From the NCBI GenBank assembly GCA_964553705.1, contig CAZKKV010000007.1, positions 1 through 35,663 on the forward strand: DNA of 35,663 bases, in the 5' to 3' direction. A program made the translations under genes and the position numbers. Below the pieces are notes generated by a model, which was not told the origin of the DNA, made no database searches, and saw nothing but the letters and a program-made list of their open reading frames with translations. Origin of the DNA: CAYXNZ01 sp964553705 (GTDB lineage Bacteria; Patescibacteriota; Patescibacteriia; Patescibacteriales; GWC2-42-12). The first letter of the stretch is position 1. The number at the start of each line of letters is the position of its first letter. This document shows positions 1 to 7,094 of the stretch, one piece after another.

Positions 1-50
1 GACGACCAATTGGTTAACAGCCAACTGCGCTACCGCTGCGCTACCCGGGA
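1..50 (-). tRNA. tRNA-Asn (GTT), 5' part, cut by window edge
   Basis: Read on the minus strand the segment starts TCCCGGG (acceptor 5' arm), has a D-arm GCGC-AGCGGTA-GCGC, then an anticodon arm GTTGG-CTGTTAA-CCAAT. The loop places GTT at positions 34-36, the asparagine anticodon. The variable loop, T-arm and 3' acceptor lie beyond base 1 of the window. Confidence 0.9.
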
Positions 51-112
51 ATATTATTCAATTATCAATTTGCAATTAAAAAATAAGAATTAATTAATAT
101 TAATTCGTTTTA

Positions 113-136
113 AACAATAAATATGATTTTATTGTT
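113..136. terminator. hairpin between rpoD and tRNA-Asn
   Basis: AACAATAAA (113-121) pairs perfectly with TTTATTGTT (128-136) around a 6-base loop. It lies downstream of the rpoD stop on the minus strand. The T-tract after it is poor on that strand (TAAAA), so intrinsic terminator function is only plausible. The rest of 51-211 is A/T-rich spacer. Confidence 0.35.
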
Positions 137-182
137 AAAAATATATTAAATCAAAATCAACTAACTGTCAAACAGATATTGC

Positions 183-208
183 TAATTCGTAATTCGTAAT
201 TCTTAATT
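183..208. repeat. AATTCGTAATTC-type intergenic repeat
   Basis: Tandem AATTCGTAATTCGTAATTC units just downstream of rpoD. The same unit recurs at 13297-13332, near 15903-15916 and, as a longer array, inside pilD (24845-24904). On the minus strand it reads AATTACGAATTACGAATT, which encodes NYELRIT-like peptides when it falls in a reading frame. Confidence 0.65.
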
Positions 209-211
209 GAT

Positions 212-1561
212 TTAATAGTCTCTTAATTTATTAATCCCTTTGTGCTTTTTAATACGCTCTAATGCCTTAGCTTCAATCTGTCTAATACGCTCACGAGTAA
301 CGTCAAATTCTCGACCGACTTCTTCTAGAGTATGCGCCGCTCCATCAATCAAACCAAAACGCATCTCCAAAATTTTCTGTTCTCTCGGCGATAATTCGGA
401 AATAACATCATGAACATAATCTTTTAATATTTGCAAAGCCGCCGCTCTATCTGGTGTAACATTTTTTACATCCTCAATAAAATCTTCTAGAGTAGAGTCT
501 TCTTCACTCTCACCGATAGAAGTTTCTAACGAAATCGTATCCTGCGATATTTTTATCACATGTCTAACTTTGTCAATATCCTCGCCCATTTCAGCAGCAA
601 TCTCTTCTGGCAAAGGCTCTCGACCAAGATCCTGAATTAACCGACGCTGAATCTGTTGAAATTTATTTATAGTCTCTACCATATGAACCGGAATTCTAAT
701 AGTACGGGACTGGTCCGCCAAAGCTCGAGTAATTGCCTGTCTAATCCACCAAGTAGCGTAAGTAGAAAATTTATACCCTTTACGATATTCAAATTTTTCC
801 ACCGCTCGAAACAAACCGATGTTACCTTCTTGAATTAAATCAAGTAAACTAAGCCCCTTGGGTCCAGTAAATTTTTTGGCAATAGATACAACTAGACGTA
901 AATTGGCTTCAATTATTTTTCTTTCTGCATCTTTTTCACCTTTTTCTTTTCTTTTTGCCAGCTCTACTTCTTCTGCACCAGACAACAACGGCACTTTACC
1001 TATTTCGCGTAAATACATTTGAATTGAATCAGAACTCAATTCAGAAATATCAAACTTCTTCTTGTCATTAATTCCTCTCTTAACAGCCTCTTTTTTCGTT
1101 TCTTTTTTATCAATTTGATCATCGTCAATATTTAAAAAACTGCCTCCGTCTTCTATTATCTGAATGCCATTTTTTTGTAATTTTTCTAAAGATAACTCAA
1201 AAACAAAAATATATTCTTCCACCTCTGGAAAAACATACAATAATTCTGTCTCAGTGACAAAACCGCGCGATCTGCCCTTGGCTATCAATGAATTAATTTG
1301 CTCCTCTGTCGGTTCAATAATTTCAGCTGGTTCTTTCTGAATTTTTATTTTTTTAGCAACTACTTTTTTGCGAAAAATTATTTTTTTCTTTATCTGCTTA
1401 GTCTTTTTTACTGTTTTTTTGATTGTTTTTTTCACTACTGGCTTTTTCTTTATCTTAACAATAGCTTTTTTTATAACTTTTTTCTTAACTTTAACAGCAG
1501 TCTTTTGAGACTGCTTTTTAGCGATTTTTTTCTTAGCTTTTACTACTTTGGGCTTCGCCAT
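212..1561 (-). CDS. rpoD: RNA polymerase primary sigma factor RpoD (sigma-70)
   Basis: Housekeeping sigma factor, 449 aa, ATG start. Residues 1-76 are an extremely lysine-rich tail (histone-H1-like KKxxKK runs). Residues ~86-140 resemble region 1.1 (LIAKGRSRGFVTETEL, then NGIQIIED). Region 1.2 starts near 176 (SDSIQMYLREIGKVPLL). Region 2 spans ~211-285 with ANLRLVVSIAKKF, LDLIQEGNIGLFRAVEKF and FSTYATWWIRQAITRAL. Region 3 spans ~290-370. Region 4 includes LSPREQKILEMRFGL and the helix-turn-helix VTRERIRQIEAKAL (~421-434). The gene follows dnaG after 41 bases in the classic dnaG-rpoD order. The basic tail is unusual in ordinary bacteria but is seen in CPR sigma factors; it could bind DNA non-specifically (inference). 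Confidence 0.97.
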   Translation of the reverse strand: MAKPKVVKAKKKIAKKQSQKTAVKVKKKVIKKAIVKIKKKPVVKKTIKKTVKKTKQIKKKIIFRKKVVAKKIKIQKEPAEIIEPTEEQINSLIAKGRSRGFVTETELLYVFPEVEEYIFVFELSLEKLQKNGIQIIEDGGSFLNIDDDQIDKKETKKEAVKRGINDKKKFDISELSSDSIQMYLREIGKVPLLSGAEEVELAKRKEKGEKDAERKIIEANLRLVVSIAKKFTGPKGLSLLDLIQEGNIGLFRAVEKFEYRKGYKFSTYATWWIRQAITRALADQSRTIRIPVHMVETINKFQQIQRRLIQDLGREPLPEEIAAEMGEDIDKVRHVIKISQDTISLETSIGESEEDSTLEDFIEDVKNVTPDRAAALQILKDYVHDVISELSPREQKILEMRFGLIDGAAHTLEEVGREFDVTRERIRQIEAKALERIKKHKGINKLRDY

Positions 1562-1602
1562 AAAAATTTAAACTAAAAAATAATTATTCTTGACAAAATT
1601 GA

Positions 1603-3507
1603 TTATAACTCATTCATTTCTTCGGTTACTATTCTCAACTCTTCCATCAAAGCTTTTATTTCTGTTTGATCTTGTCCCTCTTTCTTGGCAGTGTTTTCTA
1701 AATGAGAAATTAATTTTATAATATCTTTCAACCGACAATTCAAATAATTTTTTCTTATAGAATTAACCAAATTAATAGTTTCTACTCGCGCGTCTTCTTC
1801 ACTCAATTCAAAAAATTCTCTATCAGCTAAAACAACCAACCGATCCAAATGTTTGGTTAGTTGGCAAATTCTCGGCTGATCATTAACATTGAAGTCGTCT
1901 TCATTAATTACGCCGAGTTCAATTTTTTCCAAATACTGTCTAAAATTTTGGTAGTCTATTTTTAATTCAGTATTTCCTCCTTCTGAAGCCAAGATTTCTA
2001 CAAGCTTATTATAATAAATTATTAGATTTTTGTAAATATCTTGATTTAACTTTCCGCTAAATTCACTTGGCGCCAATCGACTAGCAACATATTCAACATA
2101 AGATGGATATTTAATAAGCAAAGCCAATAATAACTCAGCCAACATCTCTTCTCGACTATTTTTTTTCTGAACAATCGTCTCTCCTTGTTCCTTGGTACTA
2201 TTAATAGTATTAGCTGTTATTTTTTCGGTTATCTTATTTAATTCTTCTTTTAAGTCCGCTTCGTCAGCATCAATTGTCTGACTCATTTTTTTTAACCAAT
2301 GACTCTGTTCTATTTTACTACTTAATTTTGCCACAATCGGCATAACTTTTTTTATTGCTTGATTTTTCTCTTCAAAATTATCCAAATCAATTTGAGAAAA
2401 AGACTTGTCAAAACAATATTGCATCATCGGCTTGGCTGCAGCCATAACATTTTTCCACTCATCACTATTTTGTCTGATAAATTCATCTGGATCCTTGCCA
2501 GTCGGCATTTCCGCCACTTTGATATTCATCTCCGCCCGCATCGCCTGATCAATTCCCCTCTCGGCTGCCAAATCACCAGCGCTATCCATGTCAAAAGATA
2601 AAATAATATTTTTGGTATAACGTTTTAATAAAGCAGTTTGCTCGGTCGTCAAAGCAGTGCCAGAAGAAGCAACAACATTACTAAAACCATACTGATGAGC
2701 CGTAATTACATCCATTTGACCTTCAACTAACACCACAAAACCTTCATTTTTAATCGACATTTTGGATTTATCTAAGCCAAATAATATTTTGGACTTATCA
2801 TAAATCATACTTTGAGGACTGTTGATATATTTACCAACTTTTTCTGATTCTTCTTTCTCTGGATTTATTCTGGCGGAAAATCCGACAATACTGCCATTCA
2901 CATCGTTAATTGGAAACATAATCCGATCACGAAATCGATCATAAAAACCAGGTCGACGGTCGCTTTTTATAGATAAACCTGATAAAAATATCTCATTTTC
3001 TGTAAAACCCTTGCTGATTAAAAATTTGATTAAACTATCCCAGCTATCTGGACTGTAACCAATCTGCCAATTATCTATTGTTTCCTCTGTCAAACCTCTA
3101 TTATTTAAATACTGCCTAGCCCATTCTGCCTGTGGACTTTCGTTTAAAAATTTATGGTAAAAACGGCCAGCTAACTCAACTGCGTCCAATAATCTATTTT
3201 TTTGCGTCGCCAACGCAGGATCAGATTTTTTTAAAGTTATACCAGCTTTCGGCGCTAACATTCTCAAAGCTTCCACAAAACTTATTCCCTCTATTTCCAT
3301 CACAAAAGAAAAAACATCACCGCCCTTGCCACAACCAAAGCAATGCCAAATCTGTTTTTCCGAAGATACCATGAAAGACGGGGTTTTCTCTCGATGAAAC
3401 GGACAATTAGCGCGAAAATTTATACCAGCCGGTTTTAATGGCAAGTATTCTCGGATAACATCAACGATGTCCAATCTTGATTTTATTTCATCAGATGGAT
3501 TCTGCAT
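1603..3507 (-). CDS. dnaG: DNA primase DnaG
   Basis: Synthesises RNA primers for replication. 634 aa, ATG start. The N-terminal CHC2 zinc finger is complete (C35, H38, C56, C59: CPFHREKTPSF ... WHCFGCGKGGD). The catalytic core follows, with SPDSWDSL and GFSAR motifs, then a TOPRIM domain with VEGQMDV (E262) and SFDMDSAG (D306, D308). The C-terminal ~200 residues are a poorly conserved helicase-binding type region, lysine/glutamate-rich. It sits between a small conserved gene and rpoD in one apparent operon driven from 3989-4017. Confidence 0.97.
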   Translation of the reverse strand: MQNPSDEIKSRLDIVDVIREYLPLKPAGINFRANCPFHREKTPSFMVSSEKQIWHCFGCGKGGDVFSFVMEIEGISFVEALRMLAPKAGITLKKSDPALATQKNRLLDAVELAGRFYHKFLNESPQAEWARQYLNNRGLTEETIDNWQIGYSPDSWDSLIKFLISKGFTENEIFLSGLSIKSDRRPGFYDRFRDRIMFPINDVNGSIVGFSARINPEKEESEKVGKYINSPQSMIYDKSKILFGLDKSKMSIKNEGFVVLVEGQMDVITAHQYGFSNVVASSGTALTTEQTALLKRYTKNIILSFDMDSAGDLAAERGIDQAMRAEMNIKVAEMPTGKDPDEFIRQNSDEWKNVMAAAKPMMQYCFDKSFSQIDLDNFEEKNQAIKKVMPIVAKLSSKIEQSHWLKKMSQTIDADEADLKEELNKITEKITANTINSTKEQGETIVQKKNSREEMLAELLLALLIKYPSYVEYVASRLAPSEFSGKLNQDIYKNLIIYYNKLVEILASEGGNTELKIDYQNFRQYLEKIELGVINEDDFNVNDQPRICQLTKHLDRLVVLADREFFELSEEDARVETINLVNSIRKNYLNCRLKDIIKLISHLENTAKKEGQDQTEIKALMEELRIVTEEMNEL

Positions 3508-3529
3508 AAAAACTTAATTTATAATTTTG

Positions 3530-3955
3530 TTAACTAAACATCCTTTTCCACCAACTCTTTTTTTCTTTCTTAACGCCTGTCTCATACTCTCCTTGACCAA
3601 GAGAACTTAATAAATCAACCTCGCTATTATTGTTGCTGTCTACTAACTGTTGTTTGTCAGCCACCAGATTTTTTAATCTTTCTATTTCTGCTCCCACAAC
3701 TTCGCTATCATGTTCGGCGTTATGCATACGCGATCCCTGATAACTAGCTTGTTTCTGGTCGAGATGAAGATCAAAAATAATTTTATCATTATTTTCGCTC
3801 ACATACATATGAAGTCTAGGATAATGATAATTACCCAAACGCCTAACAAAACTTTCCTTGTCTCTTTGCCTATCGCGAATATAGGCATAACCAGCACGCC
3901 TTAGCCATTGCTCAGGTGTCCTATCTAACTGATTTTTATTTAATATTAGCTTCAT
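3530..3955 (-). CDS. conserved hypothetical protein, first gene of the dnaG-rpoD operon
   Basis: 141 aa, not assigned to a named family. Soluble, with no signal peptide or membrane segment. The N-terminal part (WLRRAGYAYIRDRQRDKESF) is basic and aromatic. A central stretch FDLHLDQKQASY followed by HNAEHDSE is rich in His/Asp and looks like a compact beta core, and residues ~87-110 form a short predicted helix. The C-terminus is basic (KKEKKSWWKRMF). It is 22 bases upstream of dnaG and shares its promoter, so a housekeeping role is plausible but unproven. I think I have seen similar proteins in other CPR genomes, but I give no function. Confidence 0.7.
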   Translation of the reverse strand: MKLILNKNQLDRTPEQWLRRAGYAYIRDRQRDKESFVRRLGNYHYPRLHMYVSENNDKIIFDLHLDQKQASYQGSRMHNAEHDSEVVGAEIERLKNLVADKQQLVDSNNNSEVDLLSSLGQGEYETGVKKEKKSWWKRMFS

Positions 3956-3988
3956 AAATAAAAAATACAGTCTTAATTCTGTGCTTTT

Positions 3989-4017
3989 ACTATAATCTAA
4001 TAAATAAATCTAGTCAA
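3989..4017 (-). promoter_or_regulatory. sigma-70 promoter of the hypothetical-dnaG-rpoD operon
   Basis: On the minus strand: -35 TTGACT (4012-4017), 17-base spacer, -10 TATAGT (3989-3994). The predicted transcription start is near 3982, giving a leader of about 27 bases to the ATG at 3955. Confidence 0.75.
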
Positions 4018-4061
4018 AACCAAAAAATATTAAATATAACAAAAATAATAAAATATTCTGG

Positions 4062-4192
4062 GGGTTTGGGGTGCGTCCTGAGCGCCCAGGCGAAACCCAA
4101 TAAAGATTAATCAGCATGATAGCAAATAAAGCACCCCAAGACTTTTTGGTTACTTTTTGGTCACAAAAAGTAATGCCCGCCCGGCAGGGCAT
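4062..4192. repeat. cluster of three GC-rich hairpins in the 333-base spacer 3956-4288
   Basis: Three palindromes lie in a patch clearly more GC-rich than its surroundings. (a) GGGTTT (4062-4067) with AAACCC (4093-4098), enclosing an inner CG(T)CCTG/CAGGCG stem. (b) ACTTTTTG (4152-4159) with CAAAAAGT (4164-4171). (c) ATGCCC (4173-4178) with GGGCAT (4187-4192). A short open frame runs through them on the minus strand, but it looks like a by-product of the palindromes. Probably a composite of mobile intergenic repeats; function unknown. Confidence 0.5.
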
Positions 4193-4232
4193 CATTTACA
4201 TCAATCATCTGTATAATATCTATTTAAAAAAG

Positions 4233-4262
4233 TTGGTTTAAAATTTCTTTTTGTATTACAAT
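4233..4262 (+). promoter_or_regulatory. candidate promoter of the ZIP transporter gene
   Basis: -35 TTGGTT (4233-4238), 18-base spacer, -10 TACAAT (4257-4262). The start would be near 4269, 20 bases before the ATG. A TATAAT at 4212-4217 is an alternative but lacks a recognisable -35. Confidence 0.5.
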
Positions 4263-4288
4263 ATAAATAACTAAAACTCTAAAAACAA

Positions 4289-5044
4289 ATGAATATGTGG
4301 CAAATTTATTTCTATACACTACTGAGCGTCATCATCGTCTCGCTAATTTCATTAATCGGCATATTTTCTTTAGTCTTAAATAAAAAAAGGCTGGAAAATA
4401 TCACTTTGTTTTTTGTTAGCTTTTCTGCTGGCACTTTACTCGGTGATGCTTTTATTCATCTATTACCCGAAGCAATTGACGAACTTGGCACTGGGCTAAT
4501 TGTTTGGCTATGGTTACTTTTTGGTATCTTAATCTTTTTTGTTTTAGAAAAAATAATTTGCTGGCGTCATTGCCATATTCAAACATCCGAAATACACCCC
4601 CATCCCTTGGGTATGATGAATCTAATCGGTGATTGTTTGCATAATTTTATTGATGGCATAATAATCGCTGGCTCATTTTTGATTGATATTAGATTAGGTA
4701 TCGCCACTACGATTGCGGTCATTGCCCATGAGATACCGCAAGAGATAGGTGACTTCGGTGTTTTGATTCATGCTGGCTATAGTCGCGTAAAAGCCATTAC
4801 CTTAAACTTTATCACTGCGCTAACTGCCCTAGCTGGCGCAATCATTACCTTGGTTATCGGCGGTCAATCTGAAAATCTTATTTTTTATATTTTACCGATA
4901 AGCGCCGGTGGTTTTATCTATATCGCCACTGCTGATTTAATCCCAGAATTAAAAAAAGACACCGCCGCCCATAAATCAATCATTCAACTTTTATTTATCA
5001 TCATTGGTATCGGCTTAATGATACTATTAAAAAAACTAGGATAA
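4289..5044 (+). CDS. ZIP family divalent metal transporter
   Basis: Inner-membrane importer for zinc or a related divalent cation (family knowledge). 251 aa with about 8 hydrophobic segments. The metal path motifs are present: HNFIDG (H118, N119, D122) in TM4 and HEIPQE (H147, E148, E152) in TM5. A Cys/His-rich cytoplasmic loop (CWRHCH at 91-96, then HPHP near 103) is the usual metal-binding loop between TM3 and TM4. It is the only plus-strand gene in the window and stands alone with its own promoter and terminator. The exact metal cannot be told from sequence. Confidence 0.93.
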   Translation: MNMWQIYFYTLLSVIIVSLISLIGIFSLVLNKKRLENITLFFVSFSAGTLLGDAFIHLLPEAIDELGTGLIVWLWLLFGILIFFVLEKIICWRHCHIQTSEIHPHPLGMMNLIGDCLHNFIDGIIIAGSFLIDIRLGIATTIAVIAHEIPQEIGDFGVLIHAGYSRVKAITLNFITALTALAGAIITLVIGGQSENLIFYILPISAGGFIYIATADLIPELKKDTAAHKSIIQLLFIIIGIGLMILLKKLG

Positions 5045-5067
5045 CTTAAATAAAAAAACAATAAGTC

Positions 5068-5093
5068 AAAAAGTCACCATTAGGTGATTTTTT
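5068..5093. terminator. bidirectional intrinsic terminator
   Basis: AAAAAGTCACC (5068-5078) pairs with GGTGATTTTTT (5083-5093, one G-T pair) around a 4-base loop. The T-run serves the ZIP gene on the plus strand, and the A-run on the other side gives T's for the convergent macB-like gene on the minus strand. Confidence 0.8.
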
Positions 5094-5139
5094 CTGTTGA
5101 TGGTATTTTAAGTTTTAACTAAAACCACAAATTGTAAAT

Positions 5140-6366
5140 TTATTCATATCTCAAAGCGTCAATTGGATTCAACTTGGCTGCTCGACGAGCTGGATAATAG
5201 CCAAAAATAATACCAATAGCAGCAGAAACTCCGAAAGCCAAATATATTGAATTAGTAGTAACGCTCGTAGTGGTACTGGAAAATTTGGTGATTAACAAAG
5301 CGGCAATATAGCCAAAAATAATACCAATAAGACCGCCAATAAAAGTTAAGGCAACTGATTCAGCTAAAAATTGAGTACTGATGTCTTTATTTTTTGCGCC
5401 CAAAGATTTACGCAAACCAATTTCTCTCGTTCTTTCGGTAACAGTAGTAAGCATCATGTTCATAATTCCGATACCGCCGACCAATAGAGAAATGCCAGCA
5501 ATAGCGCCAAGGAGTAAAGTCAAGGTGTCAGTTACCGATGTCATAGTATCCATAATATCGGCTTGATTCATAATGCTAAAATCAGCCTGCGTAGCGTCAG
5601 CGATGTTGTGTCTAACTAAAAGCAAACTGTTAATTTCTTCTTCAGCAATTGTCATCATTTCCGCGTCTGCCACTTGAACATTTATTGTACTAACAGAATT
5701 ATTGCCAGTTAAATAACGCTGAGCGGTGGAAATTGGGATATAAATCAGATCGTCAGAACTGCCCATAGCTGAACCGCCTTCGCTGGCAGTCATACCAATA
5801 ATCGTAAATTCCAAATTTTCAATTCTAATTTTTTGTCCAATCGGGTCAACTTCTTCACCAAACAATTCATCCCGAGTAGCAGGACCAATCACCGCTACCT
5901 TTGAATTTTTATCAACCTGAACAGTGTTTAGAAAATTACCAAGTTCAATTTCAATATTTTTTACTGTCGTATATGATTCAGTTACACCGTAGATGCTGGT
6001 ATTTGTATTCGTACCTTGAGTAGTTTTTACCTGTTTTCTAGAAGAAACAGAAGGTGCTATTTCCTTCACGTATTCATTTTGTTCTTTTATTGCCTCTGCG
6101 TCTTCCATAGTCAATGTGTCGGCTGAACCCATTCCACCGCTTACCATTGAGCCGACACCTCTTTGGGAGCCAGGCATAACCACCAACAAATTCGATCCAA
6201 GAGACTGAATGTTTTCCTCAATATTTTTAGCTGCGCCTTGTCCGATGGAAATCATAGCAATCACCGAACCAATACCGATTACAATTCCAAGGATTGTTAA
6301 AGCCGACCGTGATTTATTAGCGGATAAAGAAAAATATGTTTCTTGCAATAAGTCTGGAAATAGCAT
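5140..6366 (-). CDS. MacB/FtsX-family ABC transporter permease
   Basis: Membrane subunit of a MacB-type (mechanotransmission) ABC system. 408 aa. TM1 is at ~21-43 with the family hallmark SRSALTILGIVIGIGSVIAM. A large extracytoplasmic MacB-PCD-type domain spans ~45-280 (VMPGSQRG, SIYGVTESY, IGMTASEGG). Three C-terminal TMs follow at ~285-308, 335-360 and 372-394, with the coupling segment TVTERTREIGLRKSLGA. It is the last gene of the lipoprotein-MacA-ATPase-permease operon, 16 bases after the ATPase. Unlike E. coli MacB, the ATPase is a separate protein, as in Gram-positive and CPR systems. Substrate unknown: efflux or lipoprotein/peptide handling. Confidence 0.93.
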   Translation of the reverse strand: MLFPDLLQETYFSLSANKSRSALTILGIVIGIGSVIAMISIGQGAAKNIEENIQSLGSNLLVVMPGSQRGVGSMVSGGMGSADTLTMEDAEAIKEQNEYVKEIAPSVSSRKQVKTTQGTNTNTSIYGVTESYTTVKNIEIELGNFLNTVQVDKNSKVAVIGPATRDELFGEEVDPIGQKIRIENLEFTIIGMTASEGGSAMGSSDDLIYIPISTAQRYLTGNNSVSTINVQVADAEMMTIAEEEINSLLLVRHNIADATQADFSIMNQADIMDTMTSVTDTLTLLLGAIAGISLLVGGIGIMNMMLTTVTERTREIGLRKSLGAKNKDISTQFLAESVALTFIGGLIGIIFGYIAALLITKFSSTTTSVTTNSIYLAFGVSAAIGIIFGYYPARRAAKLNPIDALRYE

Positions 6367-6382
6367 ATTTATTTTATTGGTA

Positions 6383-7090
6383 TTATTTATTTTTTAAACC
6401 ATTGTGGTTCGAATTTTTGTCAGAAATAATTCGACCATCTTTAATTTCGATAACTCTGTCAGCATGATCTGCGACATAACGCTCATGAGTAATCAAAATA
6501 ATAGTATGGCCTTTTTCTTTGTTTAATCTTTTAAATGTCGCTAAAACGATATCACCGGTTTTGGAATCGAGATTGCCAGTTGGTTCGTCGGCCAAAATTA
6601 AATCCGGCTCATTAACTAGAGCTCTGGCAATAGCCACTCTCTGCATTTGTCCGCCAGAAAGCTGATTTGATAAATGGTACCAACGTTCTTTCTCTAATCC
6701 GACGGCATTTAAAGAATTCTCTGCTCTTTTTTGTCGTTCATTTTTTGAAATTTTATTGTCATACAGCAATGGCATAAATACATTGCGTAAAACAGTAGAG
6801 CGAGATAGCAGATTGAATGATTGGAAAACAAAACCGATTTTTTGTGAACGAATTTCTGCTAATTCATCTTTAGATAATTCTGAAATGTCTTTTTTGTCAA
6901 GAAAATACTTGCCATCATTTGGTTTGTCTAGCGCGCCTAAAATATGCATCAAAGTTGATTTACCTGAACCAGACGGACCAATAATGGCGACGAATTCGCC
7001 TTGATTAATTTCAAAATTAATCTGCTTTAACACATCAACTTCTGTCTCGCCGATCTTATAGGTTTTTGTAATATTTTCACATTTTATCAT
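6383..7090 (-). CDS. ABC transporter ATP-binding protein, MacB/LolD type
   Basis: 235 aa nucleotide-binding subunit that powers the adjacent MacB-like permease. Complete catalytic set: Walker A GPSGSGKS (K44), Q-loop FQSFNLL, signature LSGGQMQRVAIARAL, Walker B LILADEPTGNLD and the H-loop ITHE. EPTGNLD and the short length are typical of the LolD/MacB/FtsE group. It starts 4 bases after the adaptor stop codon (7095), so the two are probably translationally linked. Confidence 0.96.
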   Translation of the reverse strand: MIKCENITKTYKIGETEVDVLKQINFEINQGEFVAIIGPSGSGKSTLMHILGALDKPNDGKYFLDKKDISELSKDELAEIRSQKIGFVFQSFNLLSRSTVLRNVFMPLLYDNKISKNERQKRAENSLNAVGLEKERWYHLSNQLSGGQMQRVAIARALVNEPDLILADEPTGNLDSKTGDIVLATFKRLNKEKGHTIILITHERYVADHADRVIEIKDGRIISDKNSNHNGLKNK

Positions 7091-7094
7091 ATGT

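Noticed and set aside
1298..1576. Plus-strand frame rich in Phe/Tyr/Leu opposite rpoD
   Set aside because: It is the antisense of the lysine-codon tract of RpoD and carries no domain features.
4010..4195. 61-residue open frame on the minus strand in the spacer before the ZIP gene
   Set aside because: It overlaps the dnaG-operon promoter region and runs through three palindromes. The peptide looks like translated repeats and has no start signal.
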